A program made the translations under genes and the position numbers. The notes below the pieces were generated by a model. It worked only from the letters and a program-made list of their open reading frames with translations. It was not told where the DNA came from and made no database searches. A stretch of 64,000 nucleotides of DNA from Amyelois transitella (Eukaryota > Arthropoda > Insecta > Lepidoptera > Pyralidae): positions 7,068,001 through 7,132,000 of the forward strand of contig NC_083536.1 in NCBI RefSeq assembly GCF_032362555.1. The letters are read 5' to 3'. Positions 41,518-51,420 of the stretch are shown in pieces (within the stretch, counting starts at the first letter, position 1; each line of letters opens with the position of its first letter).

Positions 41518-41768
41518 TATAGCGGGCAACATTGTAGGCCCTTCCGGGGAGACATCGCGTCATCCTCCGCCCCCCTCGTCCATACCACGCCGTTTCCAGC
41601 GCCCGCGTCGAGGACCGCCCGTGCATTTCATTGAACAAGTCAGTCTTTAAACAACGCGCGGACCGGTGCGGTGTGCACTTCTTATTAGCGAGCGAGTTTT
41701 TATAAGTTACCGAAGTAAAGTTGTTATCCCGTAGTTGGCTTTTACTTCTCAATCTCGCCCCCGCTATA
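41518..41768 (+). repeat. 5' LTR of the RT-less gypsy
   Basis: Delimited by comparison with 45344-45594. The ends form the inverted pair TATAGCGGG / CCCGCTATA rather than TG...CA. Confidence 0.88.
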
Positions 41769-41769
41769 T

Positions 41770-41787
41770 TGGCGCCCAACGTGGGGC
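41770..41787 (+). promoter_or_regulatory. Primer-binding site complementary to tRNA-Lys
   Basis: TGGCGCCCAACGTGGGGC lies one base after the LTR. It is the complement of the 3' end of insect tRNA-Lys(CUU) including CCA. Confidence 0.8.
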
Positions 41788-42431
41788 CGTGTGCTCTTTT
41801 AGTTATTCGCGTGTGTTGTTGTGTTCTACGACGGAAAGACGCCGTTTGTCACGTAGTCACGAAGACTCAAAAGCTGGACATAGTTTCGCGACAGAAGTGT
41901 CTGTTATATTCCGCGAACAGCATTATTTATTTAGGTTTTGTATCTAAACTGTTTGTGTACCTATCGTGACAGCGTGTCTGTTTGTTCCCACGATAGTGGA
42001 CAGTTTACGTACCTAAATACCGTTTTAATAATACAAAAACTTACTTACCAAAAATAGTTTCGTGTACCATAAAAAAAAAAGAACCGTTGTTTGGGTACGT
42101 GAACAGTTAACGTACCTAAATACTCTTTTGTGTTGAGACTTTACCTACCTGCAGTGAACAAAAACTTACCAAAAAGTTTAAGAGTACCCAAAAAAAAAAA
42201 AACCTTTTGGGAACCTATCGCGACAGGGTTACTGTTTTGTTTCGCGATACACGTGTAGGTGCTATAATAGTTACGACTTTTTTGACGCGGCCTGACTTTT
42301 GTTTTTAAAACTTTTTATATAACTATTGTGTTGTTTGGACATTATAAAGACTTTGGTGTACGTTGTGATAGTGCGTCTGGACTTTCGTGAACTCTTATTT
42401 CGACATACACGTATTGCTTCATCGTGTTACC

Positions 42432-43448
42432 ATGGTGCTTACGAGATCTCGCGCAGATAGTCCGTCGGTGGGCGCGGCCCAAGCTAATGTGGTGGCGTCG
42501 ACGCCGCCCACTCCGGAGGCTGTACAACAACCTGCACCTGCGCCAGAGGCTGTTCCATTGCCTCCGCTTGCTCCGATCATGATAACAACCGAGCAGCTGA
42601 GATTTTTAATGGAAAGGGTAAATGGCCCACCAATTGTAAGTAGTTCTTTACATGGTAATTTCGCAAAACGCACAACATGATTCGACGGCGAGAAGTCTAG
42701 CAACGTGGAATCTTTTGTAGACGCCATAGAGGTCTATAAAGATTGTGTTGGAGTAAGCGACGAAAACGCCTTGCATGGCTTGCCTATGTTACTCACCGGG
42801 TTGGCTGCGACATGGTGGCAGGGTGTGAAGGATCATACCCCAACCTGGTCTGCCGCCATCGAAGCACTCAAACAAACGTTTGGACCAAGGTTGCCCCCAC
42901 ACAAAGTTTATAGAAAAATATTTAAAAGGGAACAGCGTAGTAACGAAGCTACAGACCTTTTCATATGCCACATCAGGGCATTAATGTCACAGTTACCACT
43001 TCATTCCCTGTCGATGACCGTGCAATTAGATATGACGTACGGTTTGCTACATCGACGTATTCGTGAAAAGGTTTCGCGTTTGGAATTTTCTACCTTCGCT
43101 GAGCTTATTACTATGGCCCGTCATGTCGAAGATATTTTGGATGAAAGCCGAACATCGACCAGCGATCTTAAACCGTTATGTTCGACGGCAAAGCCTACTA
43201 CTGTACCCATTTCTCCGACGGCTTCGCAGTCGACAGTATCTTATAAGAATAAAGCTCGGCCACACTGTAATTACTGTAAAAAGTATGGTCATCTGAAAGA
43301 TACCTGTGAAAAGTTAGCCAAACAGAAACTTGGCACTGATGGAGAACCACGCGTCTCAACTATCACGTGTTTCGGGTGCGGTGCGCCCGGCGTGATCCGA
43401 TCCAACTGCTCGACTTGTAAAAAGACAGGACCGGTTCCGTCCGTATAA
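42432..43448 (+). pseudogene. gag of the RT-less gypsy, one nonsense codon
   Basis: Starts MVLTRSRADSPSV with a Pro/Ala-rich N-terminus. TGA at 42678-42680 interrupts it, then the same frame continues through a capsid region (SSNVESFVDAIEVYKDC, LLTGLAATWWQGVKD, IFKREQRSNEATDLFI). It ends with two zinc motifs: CNYCKKYGHLKDTC and the irregular CFGCGAPGVIRSNCSTC. Only the single stop disrupts it. The stop lies before the capsid. Confidence 0.85.
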
Positions 43449-43469
43449 ACTTCCTTTCAATCTGTTTCT

Positions 43470-43736
43470 GCAAATAGTGTTAATATAGATTCGCGAGTGC
43501 GACCTTTGTTAGAAATAGAAATTTATGGTGAACGTGGTAAAGTGCTTATAGACACAGGTGTCAAACATTGTATAGGTAGTGTTAGTCTTAGAGCTCATTT
43601 AGTTAAGTATGGCCATAAGTTTGAAAATGTATTTACTGAGCTTAAATAAGCGGACGGGCGGGCAGTTGCGCAAATTGTTGAACGTACGCAAGTTAGGGTT
43701 AGAGTACGCGATGTCTCTTTAGATGTAAAGTTTATA
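43470..43736 (+). pseudogene. Protease of the RT-less gypsy
   Basis: Directly after gag the frame reads LLEIEIYGERGKVLIDTG, the retropepsin active site, then VKHCIG where most proteases have Ala after Gly. A TAA at about 43648 cuts it before the second conserved block (LLGMNFI), which lies at the start of the next open frame. Confidence 0.7.
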
Positions 43737-45476
43737 ATGTTGCCCAATGCTACTGAAAGTTTGTTGGGAATGAATTTTATTCAGGACGCTGGCATGGTAT
43801 TAGATTTTTCTCGCGGTATATGGTTTATGAACCACGATAGGGTCCCTCAGCCCATCGTCTATGAACCTAATGGTGGTAGGTCATACGAACCTTTGCATTG
43901 CTCGTCTGTGGGTCTTCGCGAGGATGAAGGATTCCATTTAGGTAAAGACGAACGACGGCAGCTGTCCAATCTTCTGAATGTCAATGAGGACATTTTCACT
44001 CCAGGGGGAGGACCCACTCAGTTTGCTGTTCACCACATTGATACCGGAGACGCCAGGCCTATTGCGAGTCCTCCTTATCGCGTATCTCCAGCGAAAAAAG
44101 AAATGATCAGAGCGGAATTAGAGAAGAAGTTAGAAGATGACATCATCGAAGATGCTGAGTCCGACGAGCCCCAGTTAGTTATTCCAGAGTCGTTGAGGGC
44201 GGAAGTTCTGAAGGAATTTCACGATGCGCCTACTGCTGGACGCTTGGGTTTGGAGCGGACCTTGCGGAAGATTAAGGAGCGTTATTACTTTAATAATATG
44301 AAAACGTATGTGGCTCAATATCTTAAATCCTGTGACCTTTGTCAAAAGTATAAAGCCACCAATTTAAAGTCAGCAGGTCTGCTGCAAACCCCAGTGCCCC
44401 AGCAGCGTTTCGAGGTACTAGCGATGGACTTGTTTGGCCCTCTTCCCGAAGGAGAAAAAGGGGAAAAATGGATCCTTTTAGTAGAGGATACTGCTAGTCG
44501 TTGGGTGGAGCTGTTCGCACTGCGTGATGCAACTGCAGAAACCTGCGCTAAGGTGCTTATTGGAGAAGTTTTTCTACGTTATGGGTTGCCCAGGCGGGTA
44601 ATCTTCGATAACGGTACTCAATTTGTTTCGGCTGTAATGCAAAAGGCGATGTTTGTTTTTGGGGTTCACCAGGCTTTGATACCGGTGTACCATCCAGAGG
44701 CCAACCCCGCTGAGCGGAAGAACCGCGAGTTAAAGAAACATCTCGCCATCCTCGTGGGTACCGAGCATCGTTCCTGGCCACAGATGTTGCCAGCGGTACG
44801 TTTCTCTTTGAATAGCTCTTATAACGAAGGAACCGGCCATACGGCCGCATTCATAACTTTCGCACGTGAGTTGCGTACGCCTCTTGCAGTCCATACAGAT
44901 TTCAGAACCATTGTGGAGCAGCAAAATTTTGTGCCTCAGATATCACCATATTTGAGAGATTTTGCTCGAATCCTTGTGGATGTCAGGAGACGTATTGAGT
45001 CGCAACAGGACATAAGGAAGGCTGTCGCCGATAAACAACGGAGGCAGGTTGCTCTGTTTAATGAGGGAGACATGGTCCTGGTGGAGGTCCATATGCCGAG
45101 TAATGCACAGCGTGGCATCACGAGCAAATTTGCTCCTAAGCGAGAGGGACCTTATCGCATATCTAAAGTTTGTAGTCTTACTTCTTATCTCGTCGTTGAT
45201 TGTAACAACATTGTAAAGGGCAAATACCATGCCAGCGCCTTAACGCGTTACGTGGGTAAATCTCCTGTTATTGCGCATCAGCGCCATCGCGGCAGACCAG
45301 CCAAGTCACAGTCGGGTCGACCATGTAACTTGGAGGGGGAGGATATAGCGGGCAACATTGTAGGCCCTTCCTGGGAGACATCGCGTCACCCTCCGCCCCC
45401 CTCGTCCATACCACGCCGTTTCCAGCGCCCGCGTCGAGGACCGCCCGTGCGTTTCATTGAACAAGTCAATCTTTAA
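43737..45476 (+). CDS. Internally deleted pol: protease end joined in frame to integrase, 579 codons
   Basis: Residues 1-140 cover the protease end (ESLLGMNFIQDAGM) and the start of RT (HHIDTGDARPIASPPYRVSP ... KKLEDDIIEDAES). At about 44160 the sequence jumps, without loss of frame, to the integrase N-terminus (PESLRAEVLKEFHDAPTAG). A full integrase follows: CDLCQKYK zinc pair; Asp in AMDLFGPLP, Asp in IFDNGTQF, Glu in PAERKNREL; then the C-terminal GDMVLVEVHMPS region. About 500 codons containing RT and RNase H are absent. The frame is open throughout and ends close to the polypurine tract GGAGGGGGAGGA. Confidence 0.85.
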   Translation: MLPNATESLLGMNFIQDAGMVLDFSRGIWFMNHDRVPQPIVYEPNGGRSYEPLHCSSVGLREDEGFHLGKDERRQLSNLLNVNEDIFTPGGGPTQFAVHHIDTGDARPIASPPYRVSPAKKEMIRAELEKKLEDDIIEDAESDEPQLVIPESLRAEVLKEFHDAPTAGRLGLERTLRKIKERYYFNNMKTYVAQYLKSCDLCQKYKATNLKSAGLLQTPVPQQRFEVLAMDLFGPLPEGEKGEKWILLVEDTASRWVELFALRDATAETCAKVLIGEVFLRYGLPRRVIFDNGTQFVSAVMQKAMFVFGVHQALIPVYHPEANPAERKNRELKKHLAILVGTEHRSWPQMLPAVRFSLNSSYNEGTGHTAAFITFARELRTPLAVHTDFRTIVEQQNFVPQISPYLRDFARILVDVRRRIESQQDIRKAVADKQRRQVALFNEGDMVLVEVHMPSNAQRGITSKFAPKREGPYRISKVCSLTSYLVVDCNNIVKGKYHASALTRYVGKSPVIAHQRHRGRPAKSQSGRPCNLEGEDIAGNIVGPSWETSRHPPPPSSIPRRFQRPRRGPPVRFIEQVNL

Positions 45477-45594
45477 ACAACGCGCGGACCGGTGCGGTGT
45501 GCACTTCTTATTAGCGAGCGAGTTTTTATAAGTTACCGAAGTAATGTTGTTATCCCGTAGTTGGCTTTTACTTCTCAATCTCGCCCCCGCTATA
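45344..45594 (+). repeat. 3' LTR of the RT-less gypsy
   Basis: 251 bp, matching the 5' LTR with about five substitutions, preceded by the polypurine tract at 45332-45343. Confidence 0.9.
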
Positions 45595-45717
45595 ATATAC
45601 AAAATTTCAAGAATATTGAGTGTTTATTGGCTCCAGTGTGTCAAGCGAAGACATTTTGTTATATAAATTGTGTTGTTTGTTAATCATAATCATAATCATT
45701 TATTCCTCGAATATGGT

Positions 45718-45834
45718 TACAAGCATCCACCCCCAAAAACAACGACCACGGCCGTAGTCGATAAAAGGAATATGACCCGACGGCAGACACAGGCGGTCAA
45801 ATCTAAGTTGCCACCACTTTCGCATACAAATTGA
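45718..45834 (+). mobile_element. Jockey ORF1 tail fragment
   Basis: Reads KRNMTRRQTQAVKSKLPPL then a stop at 45832-45834, matching the ORF1 ends at 25255-25299 and, more distantly, 21530-21600. The following 45835-46004 is probably the ORF1-ORF2 spacer of that copy, with no gene. Confidence 0.65.
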
Positions 45835-46004
45835 GTCTGTTGGCCTTTTTCACTTCCATCTCCCTGTGTATGTATTCACGCGGTGCTTATTAATTCTGTA
45901 TTTTGATGATGGTTGGTCCACTATATTTTATTAAATTGCGAGTGGGTAAATTCCTAGTTTCCTTTTAGTTACTGATGACTGATTTGTGAGTGATGAAGGT
46001 AGTT

Positions 46005-46196
46005 TTGTGTCGTCGTCTCTCATTATTTGCATAAGATTTGCCTATAGACGGAAGCCTGCGACTGCAAGACTTATGTCATTTCAATAAGGTTGAAAGTTTA
46101 TCTGCACACGACCCTAACATAGGTAGTGGTTCCTTTGAAAGTTATTGGGTAGCAATTTTATTACTTCGTGTGAGCAAGTGAGATCTAAGATATATT
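46005..46196. repeat. Left end of a Tc1-containing repeat, copy interrupted by hAT
   Basis: Matches 57022-57208 over its whole length (TCGTCGTCTCTCATTATTTG to GATCTAAGATATATT). Its last 75 bases (46122-46196) also match 51618-51692, on the other side of the hAT and pogo elements. Confidence 0.75.
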
Positions 46197-46408
46197 ACAG
46201 GGGTGGCCAACTTGATTAGGCGTAAAATCTACTGTTTACTACCGAAACCCTGTGCGATCTACCACTTACATAATTCTTGAAATCTTTAATGAAACAGCAT
46301 AGTGTTTAGTACACAATCATAAAACATTTTTTATTAAACAGTCTTACAATTTTTGTATCACATGTGAGATTGTTTCCTTACTCTTACTTAATACTTTGGA
46401 ATGAAAGT

Positions 46409-46464
46409 CTATGAATGTTGATTAAACATCATCAACTCAGATGATGTTTAATCAACATTCATAG
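46409..46464. repeat. Perfect 25-bp inverted repeat with 6-base loop
   Basis: 46409-46433 is the exact reverse complement of 46440-46464, loop AACTCA. It sits in the hAT 3' UTR, 15 bases past the stop codon. Confidence 0.95.
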
Positions 46465-46478
46465 GTCCTATCTATATA

Positions 46479-49400
46479 TTAGTGTGAGCATTGCGTCGCA
46501 GTATCTTCCACTAGTTTAGCATAATCAGGTTTGTAGTTGAAAATTGTCAACCTTAAAGAATCCAATGTATGAGCGTCTGTCAAGCGAGAACGGTGTTTAT
46601 TTTTTGTTTGTTTTAAGTAGGAAAATGCTGACTCACATAAATATGTTGAACCAAAACACGAATGAAGTTGTTCAACACATTTCTTCAAGTTTGTATATTT
46701 TTCGTTGGAAACCAATGCCCAGAAGTCTTGACCTGATGATGACCTTGCTTTTAGAAATATGTCGCAGCGCAGAGTAATAATTTCGTTTTGTAACATCATG
46801 TGCTCCATTTGAAATATATCTGCGAATTTTGTAGCCAATTCATAGATATCACTATGATCAATGGAATCATTAAACGGATAACTGATGAATTGAACCAATT
46901 TCTCAAGTTTTTTGAAATCACTAAAGCGAATTTCGAAGTCTGCTATCACTGCCCTAATTTCTGTCGTGTACATCTCAGAAATGAAATTGTAGGTAGGATG
47001 TTTTTCCATATGATCCTTGATGTTTATAAATTGTTCAAATTTTTTCTTCTCTATGTCAACTATCATAGACGCTGTTTGACTTTGAAATGCTGCAATAGAA
47101 CTCATCATTTCTGTTAATGTTTTATTCTTGCCTTGTAGTTGTAGATTTAATGTACTCAGTTTTCCAGTAAAATCGGCCAAGAAAGCTAAATCACATTGCC
47201 AGTCTAAATCACGCAATTGCCGATAATCATCACCCCTTTCTTCAAGAAATTTTATTATTTCGTCCAATAGATCTCGAAATCTTTGCAAAAACTTGCTTCG
47301 ACTCAACCACCTTACATCCGTGTGCAATGTTAATTCTGGTTCCTTCTCATCTAATTGCTGTTTAAAGAGCCGCCTTTGGAGGGCTTTTCCTTTTATGGAA
47401 TTTACAATTTTGAAAGAAATATCCATCACATGTTTCGTGTTTAATCTCTTACTAGCCAGTACTTGTTGATGAATTATGCAGTGGTAACTAATGAAGTCTG
47501 GAAAATCTTCGTCTTTGTGACAAAGACTAATAAAACCATTATGAATACCTATCATTGCAGGAGCTCCATCAGTTGTCATTGATATTAGTTTATACAAGGG
47601 TAGCTTAATCTGGCAAATATATGCTTTGAATTCCGTGAATATATCAAGGCCACGAGTTTTTCCTTTTAAGGAAATCATACTTAGCAGTTCTTCTTTGGTC
47701 GAGAAATCTTCGAAAACCATCCGAATAAAAACAAGTAATTGTGCAGTATCAGTGATATCTGTTGACTCGTCAAATTGAAGCGAAAAAGCAACGCAGCGGA
47801 TGATATCTTTTTGTAGTTGTTCATTTAAATTTTTACTTATTGTTTCTATACGGCGCATCACAGTATTTCGAAACAGCTGTAAACCATGAACCGCTTTTTT
47901 AATTTCGTTTTTATTTTTGAAATTTACGAACAACGAATCTGACACTTCTTCGAAGATTTCCTTGATATATTCCCCATCGGAAAAAGGTTTGCACTTTTGT
48001 GCAATTATGTAGCTTACTCGGAAAGAAGATTCAGTTGCAGCTTTACTTTGCTCAATAGGCCCAGAAAACATGCTTCCTTGGACTTTAAATTGCGATTTCA
48101 ATGCTTGTAATTTGCTCTTTCTTATTTCACTGTTAGGTGGAAAGTCAGTCTGATATTTACTATGCATTGTGTTAAAATGTCGCTCTAAATTTCCTTTTTT
48201 GGATATTGCCAGGGATGTATTGCATATTAAGCAGCAACAGTTTTCTTTCACCATAGTAAAGAAGTAGTCCAATTCCCATTCTGGGTGAAAGTGATAAGTT
48301 TTTGATTTCTTTGGAGCACATTTATCAATAATCTGCAAAAAAATATAATAAAAATATTAAGAACATAATTCGTATAATAACAAAAGTAGAAATATCCAAT
48401 TTAGATAATTCGTTTGATCCACCGAGTACCTACTTAAACTAGGTAAAAATTGTTTTAATACACTTCAAAAAATTAAGCAGCATGCACTATTAACACATAG
48501 TTTGATGTAGGGTAGAACCGGGTAATACCGGTCAGAAGGTATTACCGGTCATCGCAAAATCTCCCATACTACTACGTTCCGCACACGCACACATACACAG
48601 CGCGTCGCATGATGTAGCCGAGCGCGAACGCCCCGGCCCCCGCTTCATTCCAAGCCGCCATTTGCAATGAACGCACGTCACTTGTTTTCGCGCCCAGTTG
48701 AAGTAATTTTTCGGGTTAAAACAATAAGAGGTGAGTATTTATTGTTTCACATTTCTAACATTGTTACTGGTGATTATTGTAGCATAAATGCTAAGCATTC
48801 AAAGTAATATTCTTTTTTGAACTAATCTCGACGAGTTTTTAACCTAGAATTTTATTTACGGAAATGTTTCTAGTCGGGCAATGCCGGTCGCGCTGACCGG
48901 TATTACCCGCATGTAAAATAAGTAAAAAATATTGTTATTTATGTTTGTTTATTATTAAAGAATGCCTAAAAGAAGAAGCCAACCAGTTTCAAAGGCGTCA
49001 TGGAGCCAAGATCAACTACGCAGAGGGTTCAACCTGGTGGCGGATGGAAAACCTATTCGAGAAGCAGCGCGATCTTGTGGTGTACCGTTTTCTACGCTTC
49101 AAGAAAGGATAAAGAACAAGAACAGTAATAAACCACAACTGGGACGAAACACTGTCTTCACGAGGGAGCAAGAAAACGAAATGGCTACGCAGGTTAAGTT
49201 CCTTGGTAAAATATTTTACGGGTGCACTTCGCTTCAAATTAGGAAAATGGCATACGAATATGCTGTAAAAAATAACATTAAGCATAATTTTAATGACACT
49301 TTTGAACTTGCTGGCAAGGATTGGCTCAAAGGATTTATAAAAAGAAATCACTTATCTATCAGGAAAGCTCAAGGTATGAGTCTGAATAGAGCAACTGCTT

Positions 49401-51420
49401 TTAACAAAAACGAAGTTGGTATGTTTTTCAAACTTCTTACAGAGCTAATGGATAAATACAAGTTTCTGCCAAGAAACATATGGAACGTAGACGAAACTGG
49501 GATTTCCGCAGTGCAAGACCCCGGAAAAATTGTGGCAGAGAAAGGACAGAAACGTGTAGGTTCTATTACTAGCGGAGAGAGAGGAAAGACTGTGACAGCT
49601 GTGTGTGCTGTAAATGCTACCGGAGTCTACGTCCCACCAATGCTAATTTATCCACGACAGAGACATTCATCTGCTTTAGAAACAGACGGCCCTCGAGGGG
49701 CAGTCTATCGGTGCTCGAAAAATGGCTGGATTAATGAAGATCTCTTTGTAGATTGGCTTAAGCATTTTGCAGAATTCACCAAGCCTTCAGAAAACGAGCC
49801 CATATTGCTGGTCCTGGACAACCATGCAAGCCACATTTCTTTGAGAGCTTATGAATTTTGCAAAGGCAACAACATAGTGATGTTATCATTACCACCACAT
49901 GGCTCGCATAGAATACAACCCCTAGATGTTTCCGTCTATGGTCCATTGAAAGCAGCCTATAAACAAGAATGTAATCTTTTTATAAAGAATCAATTGGGAA
50001 AAAAGATAACACAAAATGACCTCGCTTCACTGTTCAGAAAAGCTTTTCAAAAAATAGCAACCATTCCAAAAGCTGAAGCAGGTTTTGCTGCTACAGGAAT
50101 ATATCCTTTAAACCCCGACGTATTTACAGACGAAGATTTTGTGGCTGCTGAAATTTTAAATAGTAACGAAGTTGTAGTTTCGACAGAAGAAGTAAGAGAC
50201 CGGGATAACAAGACACCAGAAGCCCAAATCATATTAGATGAATCAATAACACATGACCCACCAACTCATTCTCAGACCATTTTATCTAAATCACCATCTC
50301 TTATTGATGTAATTGAACCAGTCTCAACAAATAATACACCAATAATTTCCGCATTTGAGCAGCCGAGCAATATTTATACAAACCCCATTCCTTCTACCTC
50401 AGGAAGTGGTAATACTATCACAGTTAGGGATCTTCTGCCACTGCCAAGTAAGTCGATGGAAAAGACAAAAAATATACTATCTCGCAAGCAGCATGCATCA
50501 GTCCTGACAGGAACTCCTAACAAACAAGCATTGATTGAGAAAGAAAACAGAAAAATTTTAAAAGAGAAAAAACTTAAAATAAAACCTGAAAAAAAGACAA
50601 TTAAAAGAAAAGGAAAATCGATCGAAGTGAAAAAGGCTAAAAGAAGAGTGCTTCAAGACAAAAACAAGCGTAATGATAGTACATCGGACTCGGAAATAGA
50701 AATGACAGACTTACGTGAAGATGAAGACACTGATGCTGATGATGATTATGAAAATAAATGTATCATTTGCGATGATTATGGGCAAAATAACGAGCTGTGG
50801 TATAGATGTGTACTGTGTGGCCTCTGGGCACATGCTGAATGCTCTGGTTGTGACTCTCCAGAGGGTTATATCTGTGACTTATGCCATAACAAACCTTGAC
50901 CGGTATTATCAACCGACTGACTGGTTTTACCCTCCGTGGTGTCGAATACCAGTCAAAGTAGTTTTTTTTTTAAGACTAATTATGCCAAAATTGTTTCAGT
51001 TATTGATCTCAATTAATGTGATTTAGTTAGAAGATTACCTAAAGTTTTGTTATCGATAAGATTAATAAAGGAATATTGATTATTATTTGATTTGTGATTA
51101 TTTCTCCTTAAGCGACCGGTAATACCCATTCTTACCCTAATATGGGCGCGAAAACTTTGTAAAGCGCTTCGGAGGTCAATGACATAAGCGCGGTACGTAG
51201 GTATTACTCGGTGCTCGGCAACGATCGGCTTTATTAGTTGTAATTGCTTATTTTTAATGTAAATTTCGTGATTCTTGTAGTATAGGTAGGAATATTGAGA
51301 GGTCAGTTTTCAATAGTAACAATATCAAAAATATAAACTTACTTTTTTTGATGAACCTTCAGAATCATTTATTTCCTCTTTTGATGTTCCTTCAGCGTTT
51401 CTTTTCAACCACCTATCCAT
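46479..51420 (-). CDS. hAT transposase, two exons, about 643 aa, intact
   Basis: Exon 1 is 51420-51343 (26 codons, MDRWLKRNAEGTSKEE), donor AAA/GTAAGT. Exon 2 is 48332-46479 after TTTTTTTGCAG, both in phase 0. The protein has a zinc finger (CCLICNTSLAISKKGNLERHF), then the RNase H-like core with Asp in FSLQFDESTDI and Asp in SMTTDGAPAMIG, the conserved YHCIIHQQVL, and LHTDVRWLSRSK. It ends in the dimerisation region (CESAFSYLKQTKNKHRSRLTDAHTL). This layout is that of hAT proteins related to GTF2IRD2 and ZBED-type domesticated genes. No stop or shift was found in either exon. The intron of about 3 kb was enlarged by the pogo insertion. Confidence 0.85.
48510..51137 (+). mobile_element. pogo-like DNA transposon, complete
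   Basis: 2,628 bp flanked by TA (48508-48509 and 51138-51139). The termini are inverted repeats: GGGTAGAACCGGGTAATACC on the left, GGGTAAGAATGGGTATTACC on the reversed right end. The word ACCGGTAATACC or its inverse recurs several times near both ends (48530, 48545, 48895, 50900, 51115), as expected for subterminal binding sites. It holds one intact transposase. Confidence 0.9.
48962..50899 (+). CDS. pogo-like transposase with C-terminal PHD finger, 645 aa, intact
   Basis: Psq-type helix-turn-helix near residues 18-52 (EAARSCGVPFSTLQERI), a CENP-B-like second DNA-binding region (about 68-140), then the DDE_1 core: Asp177 (NVDETGISA), Asp286 (LVLDNHASH) and Asp322 (IQPLDVSVYGPLK), with 35 residues between the last two. 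A long Ser/Thr-rich and Lys-rich linker (450-590) leads to a PHD finger near 600-645 (CIICDDYG, WYRCVLCGLWAHAEC, YICDLCHNK). The ATG follows a predicted 5' UTR intron (donor GAG/GTGAGT at 48731, acceptor ATTAAAG at 48960) behind a CpG-rich leader. There are no disruptions. Confidence 0.92.
   Translation: MPKRRSQPVSKASWSQDQLRRGFNLVADGKPIREAARSCGVPFSTLQERIKNKNSNKPQLGRNTVFTREQENEMATQVKFLGKIFYGCTSLQIRKMAYEYAVKNNIKHNFNDTFELAGKDWLKGFIKRNHLSIRKAQGMSLNRATAFNKNEVGMFFKLLTELMDKYKFLPRNIWNVDETGISAVQDPGKIVAEKGQKRVGSITSGERGKTVTAVCAVNATGVYVPPMLIYPRQRHSSALETDGPRGAVYRCSKNGWINEDLFVDWLKHFAEFTKPSENEPILLVLDNHASHISLRAYEFCKGNNIVMLSLPPHGSHRIQPLDVSVYGPLKAAYKQECNLFIKNQLGKKITQNDLASLFRKAFQKIATIPKAEAGFAATGIYPLNPDVFTDEDFVAAEILNSNEVVVSTEEVRDRDNKTPEAQIILDESITHDPPTHSQTILSKSPSLIDVIEPVSTNNTPIISAFEQPSNIYTNPIPSTSGSGNTITVRDLLPLPSKSMEKTKNILSRKQHASVLTGTPNKQALIEKENRKILKEKKLKIKPEKKTIKRKGKSIEVKKAKRRVLQDKNKRNDSTSDSEIEMTDLREDEDTDADDDYENKCIICDDYGQNNELWYRCVLCGLWAHAECSGCDSPEGYICDLCHNKP

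Larger units (their letters stand above)
41518..45594 (+). mobile_element. Ty3/gypsy element lacking RT and RNase H
   Basis: Two 251-bp LTRs (41518-41768 and 45344-45594), each beginning TATAGCGGG and ending CCCGCTATA. The target duplication is ATAT (41514-41517 and 45595-45598). The LTRs differ at about five positions (roughly 2 percent), so insertion is moderately recent. A Lys-tRNA primer site and a polypurine tract are present. Internally, pol has lost the RT and RNase H region in frame, so the copy can only move using proteins supplied in trans. Confidence 0.92.
41345..45653 (+). repeat. BEL/Pao 3' LTR, split by a gypsy element
   Basis: LTR parts are 41345-41517 and 45599-45653, together with the 4-base duplicated target making 228 bp, the same length as the solo LTR at 22737-22964. 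The gypsy at 41518-45594 inserted between them with ATAT duplicated. Confidence 0.9.
46197..51420 (-). mobile_element. hAT transposon (GTF2IRD2/ZBED-like) with an intron holding a pogo element
   Basis: The 3' end is marked by ACAGGGGTGGCCAACTTG at about 46200, which resembles hAT termini. The gene has two exons (51420-51343 and 48332-46479). I found no matching inverted terminus on the right (51421-51617), so the 5' end may be deleted. The pogo-like element at 48510-51137 is entirely intronic and on the opposite strand. Confidence 0.7.

Noticed and set aside
41770-41787. Possible tRNA gene fragment
   Set aside because: The match is only the 3' end complement, placed directly after an LTR; it is a primer-binding site.
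44557-45230. Minus-strand frames of 60-97 codons over the gypsy integrase
   Set aside because: Shadows of the integrase frame with no independent support.
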